This document shows, piece after piece, positions 40,869 through 49,177 of a stretch of 64,000 bases of DNA. Where the stretch lies: the NCBI GenBank assembly GCA_963794995.1, contig CAWCFV010000002.1, forward strand, positions 124,001 through 188,000, given 5' to 3'. Position 1 is the stretch's first letter; each line of letters begins with the position of its first letter. The stretch comes from CAWCFV01 sp963794995. Its GTDB lineage: Bacteria > Actinomycetota > Actinomycetes > JACCUZ01. The position numbers were made by a program, and so were the translations under genes. The notes beneath the pieces are model-generated. The model was not told the DNA's origin, did no database searches, and saw only the letters and a list, made by a program, of their open reading frames with translations.

Positions 40869-42356
40869 ATGGCTCTGTTCAGCTGGAAGGTCGTGCACGA
40901 CGGCAAGACCCCGCCGCCGGGCGAGGTGGTCGCTCCTGACGAGCGGATGTCGTGGGGTCGGACGGCCGGCATCGGGGCCCAGCACGTCATCGCGATGTTC
41001 GGCGCGACCTTCGTGTTCCCGCTCGTCATGGGCCTGGACCCGAACCTCGCGATCATGATGTCCGGTGTCGCGACGATCCTGTTCCTGCTCATCACCCAGA
41101 ACCGGGTGCCGAGCTACCTCGGGACCAGCGCGTCCTTCGTCGGTGGCGTGTTCGCCATCCGCGCGACGCAGGACGTCGACTCCGTGGTCACCGGCGCGAT
41201 CCTGGTGGCCGGCCTGGTGCTCGCTGCCGTCGGCCTCGCGATCAACGTGCTGGGCATCGGTGTCATCCACCGGATCTTCCCGCCGGCGGTCACCGGCGGC
41301 GTGGTCATGCTGATCGGCTTCGGACTGGCCTTCGTGGTCGCCGACGTCTACTGGCCGCAGGACCGCTGGGTCGCGCTGATCACCATGTTCGCGCTGTTCC
41401 TGATGACGGTGCTGCTGCGCGGGTTCATGAGCCGGATCGCCATCCTGCTCGCGCTGATCTTCGGCTACGTCCTGTCCTGGGTCCTGGACATGACCGCCGG
41501 CCAGATCACCTCTCCTGACGGGTCCGGCGAGGTGGTGACCCGTGACCGGCTCAACCTCGACTCGGTGGGCGACGCCAGCTGGTTCGGGTTCCCGGACCTC
41601 GTCTCGCCCGACATCAAGTTCTCGGCGGTCGTGCTCGTCCTGCCGGCCGTCATCGCGCTGATCGCGGAGAACACCGGTCACGTCAAGGCGGTCGGTGCCA
41701 TGACCAAGACCGACCTCGACCCGATGATCGGCCGGGCGATCTTCGCCGACGGCGTCGGCACCGCTGTCGCCACCTCGGTCGGCGGCTCGCCGACCACGAC
41801 GTACGCCGAGAACATCGGCGTCATGGCGGCCACCCGCATCTACTCCACGGCCGCGTACTACGTCGCGGGTGTCGTCGCGATCCTGTTCGGCCTCATCCCG
41901 AAGTTCGGTGCCCTGGTCGCTGCCACCCCGGGCGGCGTGCTCGGCGGCATCACCGTGGTCCTCTACGGGATGATCGGCCTGCTCGGCGCGAAGATCTGGA
42001 TCGAGAACCGCGTCGACTTCGCCAACCCGATCAACCTGGTGCCGATCGGCGCCGGGATCATCCTCGCGGTCGGGCCGGTGGCCCACCAGATCAGCGACGA
42101 CTTCACGCTCGAGGGCATCGCGCTGGGCACGATCGTCCTCCTCGTCGGCTACCACCTGCTGCGCTGGCTCGCGCCCGAGCACATGCGGGCCTCGCTGGAC
42201 ACGCCGGCCGGGTACGACGACGGCACGGCGATGTCGGTCGGGCGGCACGGCGCGCACGAGGCGTCCCTCGGCGAGATCGGGTTCGAGCGCGGCGCGGCCG
42301 GGAACCCGCCGCCTCCTCCTGCCGCCGGCGACGCCGACCCGCCGCCCCGGCACTGA
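40869..42356 (+). CDS. NCS2-family nucleobase permease (uracil/xanthine type)
   Basis: A 495-residue permease with about 13 predicted helices and the NCS2 signatures QHVIAMFGATFVFPLVMG and SVGGSPTTTYAENIGVMAAT (N-x-G motif, residues about 307-326), LGGITVVLYGMIGL. The segment is of the UraA/xanthine-permease class; it lacks an obvious basis to choose uracil, xanthine or urate. The last 50 residues are a disordered Pro-rich cytoplasmic tail. ATG 40869 has GGAGG five bases upstream. A 15-pair hairpin ends the gene just before coxM. The import function fits the purine-like catabolism encoded around it. Confidence 0.92.
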   Translation: MALFSWKVVHDGKTPPPGEVVAPDERMSWGRTAGIGAQHVIAMFGATFVFPLVMGLDPNLAIMMSGVATILFLLITQNRVPSYLGTSASFVGGVFAIRATQDVDSVVTGAILVAGLVLAAVGLAINVLGIGVIHRIFPPAVTGGVVMLIGFGLAFVVADVYWPQDRWVALITMFALFLMTVLLRGFMSRIAILLALIFGYVLSWVLDMTAGQITSPDGSGEVVTRDRLNLDSVGDASWFGFPDLVSPDIKFSAVVLVLPAVIALIAENTGHVKAVGAMTKTDLDPMIGRAIFADGVGTAVATSVGGSPTTTYAENIGVMAATRIYSTAAYYVAGVVAILFGLIPKFGALVAATPGGVLGGITVVLYGMIGLLGAKIWIENRVDFANPINLVPIGAGIILAVGPVAHQISDDFTLEGIALGTIVLLVGYHLLRWLAPEHMRASLDTPAGYDDGTAMSVGRHGAHEASLGEIGFERGAAGNPPPPPAAGDADPPPRH

Positions 42357-42365
42357 CGGTCCGGG

Positions 42366-42408
42366 CCGCATCCGGGCGGGAGTCAGCGACTTCCCCGCCC
42401 GGATGCGG
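42366..42408 (+). terminator. 15-pair hairpin between the permease gene and coxM
   Basis: CCGCATCCGGGCGGG (42366-42380) and CCCGCCCGGATGCGG (42394-42408) are perfect complements around a 13-base loop, nine bases after the permease stop. No T-run follows; the CAGGAT -10 of coxM begins at the very next base. It may be a terminator, an operator, or both. Confidence 0.65.
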
Positions 42409-42421
42409 CAGGATCGCCGCG
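42409..42421 (+). promoter_or_regulatory. Leaderless promoter -10 of coxM
   Basis: CAGGAT (42409-42414), six bases, GTG 42421. The ATG at 42403 lies inside the hairpin arm and is upstream of the likely transcription start. Confidence 0.45.
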
Positions 42422-43278
42422 TGAAGCCGTCACCGTTCGCCTGGTCGGCGCCGGAGTCCCTCGAGGAGGCGCTGTCGGTGCTGGCGCGCGTCGGCGAGGA
42501 CGGGAAGGTGCTCGCCGGCGGCCAGAGCCTCCTGCCGATGCTCAACATGCGGCTGGCGGCTCCGGCGCACCTCGTCGACATCAACCGGTTGGCGGAGCTG
42601 TCCTACGTCGACAGCTCCGACGGCGTCCGTGTGGGCGCGCTGGCCAGGCACGCCGCGGTCGAGCGCGACGGGCCGGCCCACGCCGCACAACCGCTGCTGC
42701 GCCAGGCGCTGCGGCTCGTCGCGCACCCCGTCATCCGCAACCGCGGCACGACGGTCGGCAGCATCGCGCACGCCGACCCCAGCGGCGAGATGACCGCGGT
42801 GCTGGCCCTGACCGGCGGCACCGTGCACGTCGCGAGCGCGTCCGGCCGCCGTGACGTCGCGGCCGCCGACTTCTTCGCGGGTCCGCTGGAGTCGTCGTTG
42901 CGGACCGGTGAGCTGGCCGAGGCCGTGACGTTCCCGGCGTCGCCGCCCGGCAGCGGCAGCACGTTCGTCGAGGTGGCGCGCCGGCACGGCGACTACGCGA
43001 TGTGCGGTCTCGGCGCCGTCGTCACCGTCGCCGACGGCGTGGTCGTCGCGGCCCGCGCCGCGTACGTGTCCGTGTCGCCGACGCCGCTGGTGCTCGACCT
43101 CACCGAGGCGGTCCGGGGCGTCGAGCCGGCTGCCGCCGACTGGGCCGCCGCCGGCGACCTCGCCGAGGGCCAGGTCGACCCCGAGCCGGACATCCACGCG
43201 ACCGCGGACTACCGGCGGCAGCTCGTCCGGGTCCTCACCGCGCGGGCACTGGCCGAGGCCGCGGGGAGAGTGGCGTGA
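42421..43278 (+). CDS. coxM: CoxM-like FAD-binding subunit of a molybdenum hydroxylase
   Basis: A 285-residue FAD subunit of the xanthine dehydrogenase/CO dehydrogenase family. It has the two FAD motifs AGGQSLLPMLNMRLAAPAHL (near residue 30) and RGTTVGSIAHADPSGEMTAV (about 110-129), and the C-terminal CO_deh_flav_C region with ending ADYRRQLVRVLTARAL. It transfers electrons from the Fe-S subunit to an acceptor. It opens the coxMSLG operon, with GTGA overlaps to coxS and coxL. Confidence 0.92.
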   Translation: MKPSPFAWSAPESLEEALSVLARVGEDGKVLAGGQSLLPMLNMRLAAPAHLVDINRLAELSYVDSSDGVRVGALARHAAVERDGPAHAAQPLLRQALRLVAHPVIRNRGTTVGSIAHADPSGEMTAVLALTGGTVHVASASGRRDVAAADFFAGPLESSLRTGELAEAVTFPASPPGSGSTFVEVARRHGDYAMCGLGAVVTVADGVVVAARAAYVSVSPTPLVLDLTEAVRGVEPAAADWAAAGDLAEGQVDPEPDIHATADYRRQLVRVLTARALAEAAGRVA

Positions 43279-43772
43279 CCGAGGAGCTGCACGAGGTGCG
43301 CGTGGTGGTGAACGGAGTCCCGCGCGACGCCCGGGTGCCGGCCCGCCGGCTGCTGTCCGACCTCCTGCGCCACGACCTGGGCCTCACCGGCACGCACGTC
43401 GGTTGCGAGCACGGGGTGTGCGGCGCCTGCACCGTGCTGCTGGACGGTGAGCCGGTGCGGTCCTGCCTGCTGCTCGCGGTGAGCGTGGCCGGCCACGAGG
43501 TCACCACGGTCGAGGGCCTGGGCGGCCCGGCGGACATGCACCCCGTCCAGCAGGCGTTCCGCGAGTGCCACGGCCTGCAGTGCGGGTTCTGCACCCCCGG
43601 CTTCCTCACCACGGTGGCCGCCTACCTCGAGGAGAACCCCGACCCGACCGAGGCCGAGGCGCGCGAGGCGGTCAGCGGCAACCTGTGCCGCTGCACCGGG
43701 TACCAGAACATCGTCGCCTCGGTCCTGCGCGCCGCAGAGATCGGCCGGGAGCGCGCGGGGGGCGAGTCGTGA
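43275..43772 (+). CDS. coxS: CoxS-like [2Fe-2S] subunit of the molybdenum hydroxylase
   Basis: A 165-residue iron-sulphur subunit. The plant-type cluster is bound by CEHGVCGACTVLLDGEPVRSC (about 46-66; Cys at the first, sixth, ninth and last positions). The second is bound by CGFCTPGF and CRCTGYQNIV near residues 104-143. It passes electrons between the molybdenum and FAD subunits. The order FAD-FeS-Mo (M-S-L) is the standard cox order. GTG start in a GTGA overlap with coxM. Confidence 0.95.
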   Translation: MTEELHEVRVVVNGVPRDARVPARRLLSDLLRHDLGLTGTHVGCEHGVCGACTVLLDGEPVRSCLLLAVSVAGHEVTTVEGLGGPADMHPVQQAFRECHGLQCGFCTPGFLTTVAAYLEENPDPTEAEAREAVSGNLCRCTGYQNIVASVLRAAEIGRERAGGES

Positions 43773-46225
43773 CGACGAGGCTGTTCGGCGAGCCGGTCCT
43801 GCGGGTCGAGGACGTCCGGCTCGTGACAGGGACAGCGCACTTCCTGGACGACCTCGGCCACGACGCCCTGGGTGTCGCGTTCGTCCGCAGCCCGCACGCG
43901 CACGCCCGGGTCGTCGACATCGACGTGACGGGTGCCCTCGACGTCGAGGGCCTGGTGGCGGTCTACACCTACGAGGACCTGGCCGCGGCGGACGATGCCG
44001 AGGGCACCTCGGTGGCCCACCCGCTGCCGCTGCTGATCCCGCATCCCTCGCTCACGGCGCCGCGCACCGGCTACCCGCTGGCGCGCGACGAGGTCAACCA
44101 CGTCGGCGAGGCGGTGGTCATGGTGGTCGCCCGGGACCGCTACCTCGCCGAGGACGCGGCCGAGCGCGTGGTCGTGTCCTACGACTTCCTCCCGCCGGTC
44201 GTCGGCGTCGAGAATGCGCGCCGCGCCGAGCGGACCGTCCACGACGACGTGCCCGACAACGTCGCCGCCCACCTCGTGCAGGAGGTGGGCGACGTCGAGG
44301 CGGCGCTGGCCGCGGCGCCGCACACGCTCTCGCTGGACCTCGACGTCGAGCGGAGCGCGTCGATGCCGATGGAGGGGAAGGGCGTGCACGCCCGCTGGGA
44401 CCCGGCGGACGGCTCGATGCGGGTGCACTCCTCGACGCAGACCTCCACCTCGGTGCGGGCCGCGGTGGCCGCGCGGCTGGCGCTCCCGCTGGGCAAGGTC
44501 GAGTGCGTCGCACCGATGGTGGGCGGCGGCTTCGGGGTGAAGATCGTGCATCCCTGGCCCGAGGAGGTGCTCGTGCCGTGGGCGGCCCGCCGGCTCGGCC
44601 GCGAGGTGAAGTGGGTCGAGGACCGGCGCGAGCACTTCGTCTCGTCGGCGCACGAGCGGCAGCAGCTGCAGGAGGTGACCGCCGGCTTCGACGACGACGG
44701 CAGGCTGCTCGCGCTGGACGTCAGGTTCTGGCACGACAACGGCGCCTACACGCCGTACGGCGTCATCGTCCCGATCATCACCAGCACCCAGCTGCTCGGG
44801 CCGTACAAGCCGGGCGCCTACCGGTGCGAGTGGTGGTCCCTGTACACGAACACGGTGATCGTGACGCCGTACCGCGGCGCGGGGCGGCCGCAGGGCGTCT
44901 TCCTCATGGAACGCACCATGGACGCCATCGCCGACCGGCTCGGTCTGGACCGGGCCGAGGTCCGGCTGCGCAACTTCATCACCCCGGACGAGATGCCCTA
45001 CGACCACCACCTGACCTTCCAGGACGGTCGGCCGCTCATCTACGACTCGGGCGACTTCCCGGCGTCGCTGGCCAAGCTCAAGGAGCTCGTCGGGTGGGAC
45101 TCGGCGCTGGCCGAGGCCGCGGCGGCCCGGGCGGCCGGACGCAAGGTCGGCGTGGGCATCGCCTGCTACGTCGAGGGCACCGGCGTCGGCCCGTACGAGG
45201 GCGCGCACGTCGTGGTCGAGACCTCGGGCAAGGTGAAGGTCGCGACCGGGCTCACCACCCAGGGACAGGGCCACTTCACCTCGTTCGCCCAGATCGCTGC
45301 GGACGAGCTGGGCGTCCCCTTCGAGGACGTCGAGGTGGTCACCGGCGACACCCGCCGGTTCGGCTACGCCGTGGGCACCTTCGCCTCGCGCGCCGCGGTC
45401 ATGAGCGGCAACGCCATCGCGCTGGCCTCGCGCAAGGTGCGCGCCAAGGCGCTGCGGATCGCCGGCGACGCCCTGGAGGCCGACCCCGGTGACCTCGAGA
45501 TCGTCGACGGCCAGGTCCGCGTCAAGGGCTCGCCGCACTCCTCGATCCCGCTCGCCACCGTGGCCGTGCTGTCGAACCCGCTGCGCTACGCCTTCGACGA
45601 GGCGTCCAAGGCGGCGACCCAGTTCGCCGTCGGCGAGGCCTCCGGCCCGCCGGTGCCCGACGACGAGGAGCCCGGCCTCGAGGGCACCGACTTCTACTCC
45701 CCGATGCAGTCGACCTTCGCCAACGGCATGCATGTCGCGATCGTCGAGACCGACCCGGAGACCGCCGAGATCCACGTGCTCCGCTACTGCGTGGTGCACG
45801 ACTGCGGTCCGCTCATCAACCCGATGATCGTCGAGGGCCAGGTGCACGGCGGGGTCGCCCAGGGCGTCGGCGGCGCCCTCTACGAGCGGATGGCCTACGA
45901 CGAGAACGGCCAGCTGCTCAACGCGTCGTTCATGGACTTCCTGATGCCCTACGCGTCCGAGGTGCCGCACATCGAGATCGACCACCTGGAGACCCGCTCG
46001 CCGCTGAACCCCCTGGGCATCAAGGGCGCGGGGGAGGCCGGTGTGATCCCGTCCGCCGCGGTGTTCGCCGCCGCGGTCGAGGACGCGGAGGGCTTCCCGA
46101 TCCGGCGGATGCCGATCTCGCCCTCCGAGCTGTTCGAGCTGCGCCGGCGCCACGCCGCCGGCGAGATCCCCCCGCTGCAGAGCAGGACCCCTCAGGTACA
46201 GGCACCGGAACAGGAGCAGACGTGA
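43769..46225 (+). CDS. CoxL-like molybdenum hydroxylase large subunit
   Basis: An 818-residue molybdopterin subunit of the xanthine dehydrogenase family. It contains VRLVTGTAHFLDD, PMVGGGFGVKIV, VTPYRGAGRPQGVFLME (about 364-380), DGRPLIYDSGDFPASLAKL, TQGQGHFTSFAQIAADELG and the catalytic glutamate in GIKGAGEAGVIPS (about 750-762). True form I CO dehydrogenase has AYXCSFR with a copper-binding Cys; here the loop is PYRGAGR with no Cys, so it is form-II-like and CO oxidation is not expected. Substrate may be a purine or another N-heterocycle given the neighbours. Confidence 0.92.
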   Translation: MTTRLFGEPVLRVEDVRLVTGTAHFLDDLGHDALGVAFVRSPHAHARVVDIDVTGALDVEGLVAVYTYEDLAAADDAEGTSVAHPLPLLIPHPSLTAPRTGYPLARDEVNHVGEAVVMVVARDRYLAEDAAERVVVSYDFLPPVVGVENARRAERTVHDDVPDNVAAHLVQEVGDVEAALAAAPHTLSLDLDVERSASMPMEGKGVHARWDPADGSMRVHSSTQTSTSVRAAVAARLALPLGKVECVAPMVGGGFGVKIVHPWPEEVLVPWAARRLGREVKWVEDRREHFVSSAHERQQLQEVTAGFDDDGRLLALDVRFWHDNGAYTPYGVIVPIITSTQLLGPYKPGAYRCEWWSLYTNTVIVTPYRGAGRPQGVFLMERTMDAIADRLGLDRAEVRLRNFITPDEMPYDHHLTFQDGRPLIYDSGDFPASLAKLKELVGWDSALAEAAAARAAGRKVGVGIACYVEGTGVGPYEGAHVVVETSGKVKVATGLTTQGQGHFTSFAQIAADELGVPFEDVEVVTGDTRRFGYAVGTFASRAAVMSGNAIALASRKVRAKALRIAGDALEADPGDLEIVDGQVRVKGSPHSSIPLATVAVLSNPLRYAFDEASKAATQFAVGEASGPPVPDDEEPGLEGTDFYSPMQSTFANGMHVAIVETDPETAEIHVLRYCVVHDCGPLINPMIVEGQVHGGVAQGVGGALYERMAYDENGQLLNASFMDFLMPYASEVPHIEIDHLETRSPLNPLGIKGAGEAGVIPSAAVFAAAVEDAEGFPIRRMPISPSELFELRRRHAAGEIPPLQSRTPQVQAPEQEQT

Positions 46226-46872
46226 AGGTCACCGGTTCGGCCACCCTCCACGCGCCGCGCGAGCAGGTATGGACGGCTCTCAACGACCCGGCGGTCCTCG
46301 TCCGCACGATCCCGGGCTGCCAGCAGCTCGAGGAGGTCGGCAAGGACACCTACCGGATGACGCTGTTCGCGGGGGTCGCCTCGATCAAGGGCAGCTACCA
46401 GGGTGATGTCGCGCTGACCGACCAGGACCAGCCCGGCGCCTTCACCCTCAAGGCCTCCGGGGCGGGCGCCCCGGGCACGGTGTCGGCCGACGTCCGCGTC
46501 ACCCTCAGCGAGACCGACGCGAGCACCACGAGGCTCGACTACGACGCCGACGCGATCGTGGGCGGCATGATCGGCGGCGTCGGGCAGCGGGTGCTCAGCG
46601 GAGTGGCCAAGAAGACGGCGGGGGAGTTCTTCGCCGCGGTCGACGACGTGCTCACCGGCAAGGCGCCGACCGTGCCGGCCCCGCGCCCCGAGGCGGCGGG
46701 AGTGGTGGCCGGGGCTCCGGTCGCGACTCCCGGCGTCTACACCGCCCCGGCCCTGCCGGCCGGTGCGGGCGGTGCGCTGACCAGCGACTTCGTGAAGGGC
46801 GCCGTGTTCGGAGCGGCCGTGGCCCTGCTCGGCGCCCTGGTCGGGGCGCTGGGAGCCCGCCGCCGCGCCTGA
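46222..46872 (+). CDS. coxG: CoxG-like SRPBCC membrane-recruiting protein
   Basis: A 216-residue CoxG-type protein. The first 145 residues are an SRPBCC/START-like fold: MKVTGSATLHAPREQVWTAL, TIPGCQQLEEVGKDTYRM, ADVRVTLSETDASTTRLDYD. After a Pro/Ala-rich linker, one C-terminal hydrophobic helix (about residues 193-212) ends in Arg residues, the pattern of a membrane anchor. CoxG is reported to attach carbon monoxide dehydrogenase-type enzymes to the membrane and respiratory chain. GTG inside the coxL stop (GTGA). It closes the operon and is convergent with the secreted-protein gene. Confidence 0.9.
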   Translation: MKVTGSATLHAPREQVWTALNDPAVLVRTIPGCQQLEEVGKDTYRMTLFAGVASIKGSYQGDVALTDQDQPGAFTLKASGAGAPGTVSADVRVTLSETDASTTRLDYDADAIVGGMIGGVGQRVLSGVAKKTAGEFFAAVDDVLTGKAPTVPAPRPEAAGVVAGAPVATPGVYTAPALPAGAGGALTSDFVKGAVFGAAVALLGALVGALGARRRA

Positions 46873-46875
46873 GGG

Positions 46876-47469
46876 CTACCTCGCGAGGATCGACTCGACG
46901 ACTCCGCAGTAGCCGGCCTCGTCGAGGTAGAACCCGAGGTGACTGCCGTGGTCGGCCAGCAGCTCGAGCGACCCGTCGGCGAAGATGTCGTTGTCGATGT
47001 CTGCGTCGCCCAGGGTGTCGACGACGAACGCGTACACGAGCACCCCGCGGTCCTTGACCACGACCTTGCCGCCCAGGGTCCGCAGGGTGAACGGCTGACC
47101 GGACTCGCGCGCCTCGACGCGGTAGACGGTGCCGCCCAGCGGGGTGATCGAGGAGTCCTTGAAGAGGCCGTTCCCCTGCTGGACGAAGCCCTTGCCGGTG
47201 GCGACGTCGAGGAACTGCACGCGGTAGGAGTAGTTGTCGAAGAGGTAGGGCGTCAGGTCGCCGTGGCGGCCCTGCTTGAGCATGAAGAGCCCGGCGGACT
47301 CGCCGGTGATGTCCCAGGTGTGGCCGCAGAACGTGTCGGTGTCGACGAAGGTCTCGCTGTGGTGCTCGCGGACCAGCGGGGCGCCGCTCGCGGGCGGGGC
47401 GGTGCCCACGGCCATGAGCGCAGCCGCAACGGCGACCGCCAGCGGTCCCGTCCTCGTGGACAGCTTCAT
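46876..47469 (-). CDS. Secreted protein of unknown function
   Basis: A 197-residue protein from ATG 47469, which has GGAGG before it; an ATG four codons earlier is possible. A signal peptide covers about residues 1-27 (hydrophobic core, then ASGA). The mature part has FVDTDTFCGHTWDITGESAG at its N-terminus and ends LDEAGYCGVVESIL, so two cysteines could pair. Beta-rich segments such as YSYRVQFLDVATGKGFVQQG lie between. Proteins of this shape are common in Nocardioides and Streptomyces, and I know of no function. Confidence 0.75.
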   Translation of the reverse strand: MKLSTRTGPLAVAVAAALMAVGTAPPASGAPLVREHHSETFVDTDTFCGHTWDITGESAGLFMLKQGRHGDLTPYLFDNYSYRVQFLDVATGKGFVQQGNGLFKDSSITPLGGTVYRVEARESGQPFTLRTLGGKVVVKDRGVLVYAFVVDTLGDADIDNDIFADGSLELLADHGSHLGFYLDEAGYCGVVESILAR

Positions 47470-47556
47470 GGACGCCTCCATCTCATCGCAGGCGACACCA
47501 TGCGGCTCGCCCGGGTTCCTCGGCGTGCTCGTCGGCGGGCGGCGACGTCCCGGACG

Positions 47557-48294
47557 CTAGTCCGGTGCGGCAGGTCCGTCCATGGCCACATCCGAACGCC
47601 CCGGACGGGCAGCGGGCCGGCGGGGGGTGCGCCGCGCGGCCAGGTCGGTCGAGGGGCGGCCCTCGTCGACGCCACGTTGCTCGAACCGGGTCCGGGGGCG
47701 CCACGGCGGCTCGGCGGGCGCGAGCAGCGGCTGCCGCCGGAGCACGCCTGCCACCTGCCGGGCGTACGCCGCGACGTCGGTGGCGACGTGCAGGACGCCG
47801 TGATCGGCGAGCCGGTCCGCCACCAGCGCGGCGAAGTCGTCGTCGACCAGGCGGCGCTTCACGTGCCGCGACTTGGGCCACGGGTCGGGAAAGAACACCC
47901 GGACCGCGGTCAGCGACGCGGGCGGGAGGGAGTCGCGGAGCAGCACCGTGGCGTCGCCGTCGGCGACCCGGACGTTGTCCAGCCCCTGCTCCTCGACCAG
48001 GCGGAGCAGGTTCCCCTGCCCCGGCGTGTGCACGTCGACCGCGAGCAGGTCCCACCCCGGCTGCGCGGCGGCCATCGCGACGGTGGCCTCGCCCATCCCG
48101 AAGCCGATCTCGAGCACCACCGGTGCGGACCGGCCGAACACCGCCGGGAGGTGGAGGGGCGCACCGTCGACGGCCAGTCCCAGCCGCTCCCAGTGCCGGT
48201 CGAGCGCGGTCCGCTGGCCCGTCGTCACCCGGCTGGCGCGCCGCTTGAAGCTGCGCACCGGCGCCTGGGGCGGCCGGGCCTCGCCGCTAGCCAA
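47557..48294 (-). CDS. trmB: tRNA (guanine-46-N7)-methyltransferase
   Basis: TrmB makes m7G46 in tRNA. The 245-residue frame contains RSFKRRASRVTTGQRTAL at the N-terminus, SAM motif VVLEIGFGMGEATVAMA, and the family signature FFPDPWPKSRHVKRRLV, followed by GVLHVATDVAAYARQ. TTG 48294 is my start; GTG 48258 is an alternative that removes 12 unconserved residues. Its start lies in the last codons of the PfkB gene, so it is the third gene of an operon with the ADP-ribosylglycohydrolase and the sugar kinase. That operon pairing is unusual for trmB. Confidence 0.9.
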   Translation of the reverse strand: MASGEARPPQAPVRSFKRRASRVTTGQRTALDRHWERLGLAVDGAPLHLPAVFGRSAPVVLEIGFGMGEATVAMAAAQPGWDLLAVDVHTPGQGNLLRLVEEQGLDNVRVADGDATVLLRDSLPPASLTAVRVFFPDPWPKSRHVKRRLVDDDFAALVADRLADHGVLHVATDVAAYARQVAGVLRRQPLLAPAEPPWRPRTRFEQRGVDEGRPSTDLAARRTPRRPAARPGRSDVAMDGPAAPD

Positions 48295-49177
48295 GGCCGG
48301 GCCCCAGGCGGGTGACCGACCGGGCGGCGGCGGCGTTCGCCCCCGCCGCGGCCTGCACCGGGTCGAGGCCGCTCGCCAGGCCGGCGGCGAAGGTGCCGGC
48401 GTGCACGTCGCCGGCGCCGTTGGTGTCGACGACGCGCTCGACCCGCACCCCGGGCACCGGCACGGGCGTCGCGCCGTGGGTGACCACCACGCAGCCGTCG
48501 CCGCCGGTGCGCACCACCGCACCCCTCAGGCCCGGAGCGGCCGACAGCAGGGCGGTGCCCGCGGCGGCCGGTTCGGCCAGGCCGGTCCAGAGCCGGCCCT
48601 CCCGGGCGCTGAGGCTCAGCCAGCTCGTCGCGGCCAGGACCTGGTCGAGCAGGGCCGGGTCGAGGTCGGCGACCAGAGGGCCGGGGTCGAGCAGCACCGT
48701 CGCCCCCGACGGCAGGGCGGCCACCGCGTCGGCCACCGCCGGGCCGTGGGGATAGGCCAGGTCGTAGCCGGACACGTGGACGAGGTCGCCGCCGCGGACC
48801 TGGGCGACGGCTCCGGCCAGCTGCTCGGTCGTCAGGTGGCCCTCCGCGCCGATGGTCGTGGCGAAGGTGCGCTCACCGGTCGGATCGACCAGGACCACGC
48901 AGAAGCCGGTGTCCTCGTCGGGCGTGGGCTCGAGCAGCGCAGGGAGGTCGTGCGAGGCCAGCGCGCCGCGCACCAGGTCGCCGAACGGGCCGGTGCCGTG
49001 GCCGCCGCCGTAGGCCGCGGGGAGGCCCGCCACCGTGGCGGCGACCAGCGCGTTGAGGCCGCCGCCCACCGCGGTCGTCGACGCGGTGGCGAGCACGTCC
49101 CCGCCCGGCCCGGGCAGTCGCGGCACGGCCAGCACGAGGTCGACCACGACGCTGCCGAGCCCGACCAGCCGGCTCAC
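48287..49177 (-). CDS. PfkB-family carbohydrate/nucleoside kinase
   Basis: A 296-residue PfkB kinase. The first motif is GGGLNALVAATVAGLPAAY, and the second motif VVDTNGAGDVHAGTFAAGLA carries the catalytic Asp of GAGD (about residues 247-250). Ribokinase, adenosine kinase and pseudouridine kinase share this fold, so a ribose or nucleoside substrate is reasonable. It starts in a GTGA overlap with the ADP-ribosylglycohydrolase gene, which suggests the kinase phosphorylates a ribose released by that enzyme. Confidence 0.85.
   Translation of the reverse strand: MSRLVGLGSVVVDLVLAVPRLPGPGGDVLATASTTAVGGGLNALVAATVAGLPAAYGGGHGTGPFGDLVRGALASHDLPALLEPTPDEDTGFCVVLVDPTGERTFATTIGAEGHLTTEQLAGAVAQVRGGDLVHVSGYDLAYPHGPAVADAVAALPSGATVLLDPGPLVADLDPALLDQVLAATSWLSLSAREGRLWTGLAEPAAAGTALLSAAPGLRGAVVRTGGDGCVVVTHGATPVPVPGVRVERVVDTNGAGDVHAGTFAAGLASGLDPVQAAAGANAAAARSVTRLGPGLG

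Noticed and set aside
42403..42423. ATG 42403 as the coxM start.
   Set aside because: It is inside the right arm of a 15-pair hairpin and upstream of the -10; GTG 42421 fits the leaderless spacing and family N-terminus.
43769..46225. Aerobic form I carbon monoxide dehydrogenase.
   Set aside because: The active-site loop is PYRGAGR and lacks the copper-ligating Cys of AYXCSFR.
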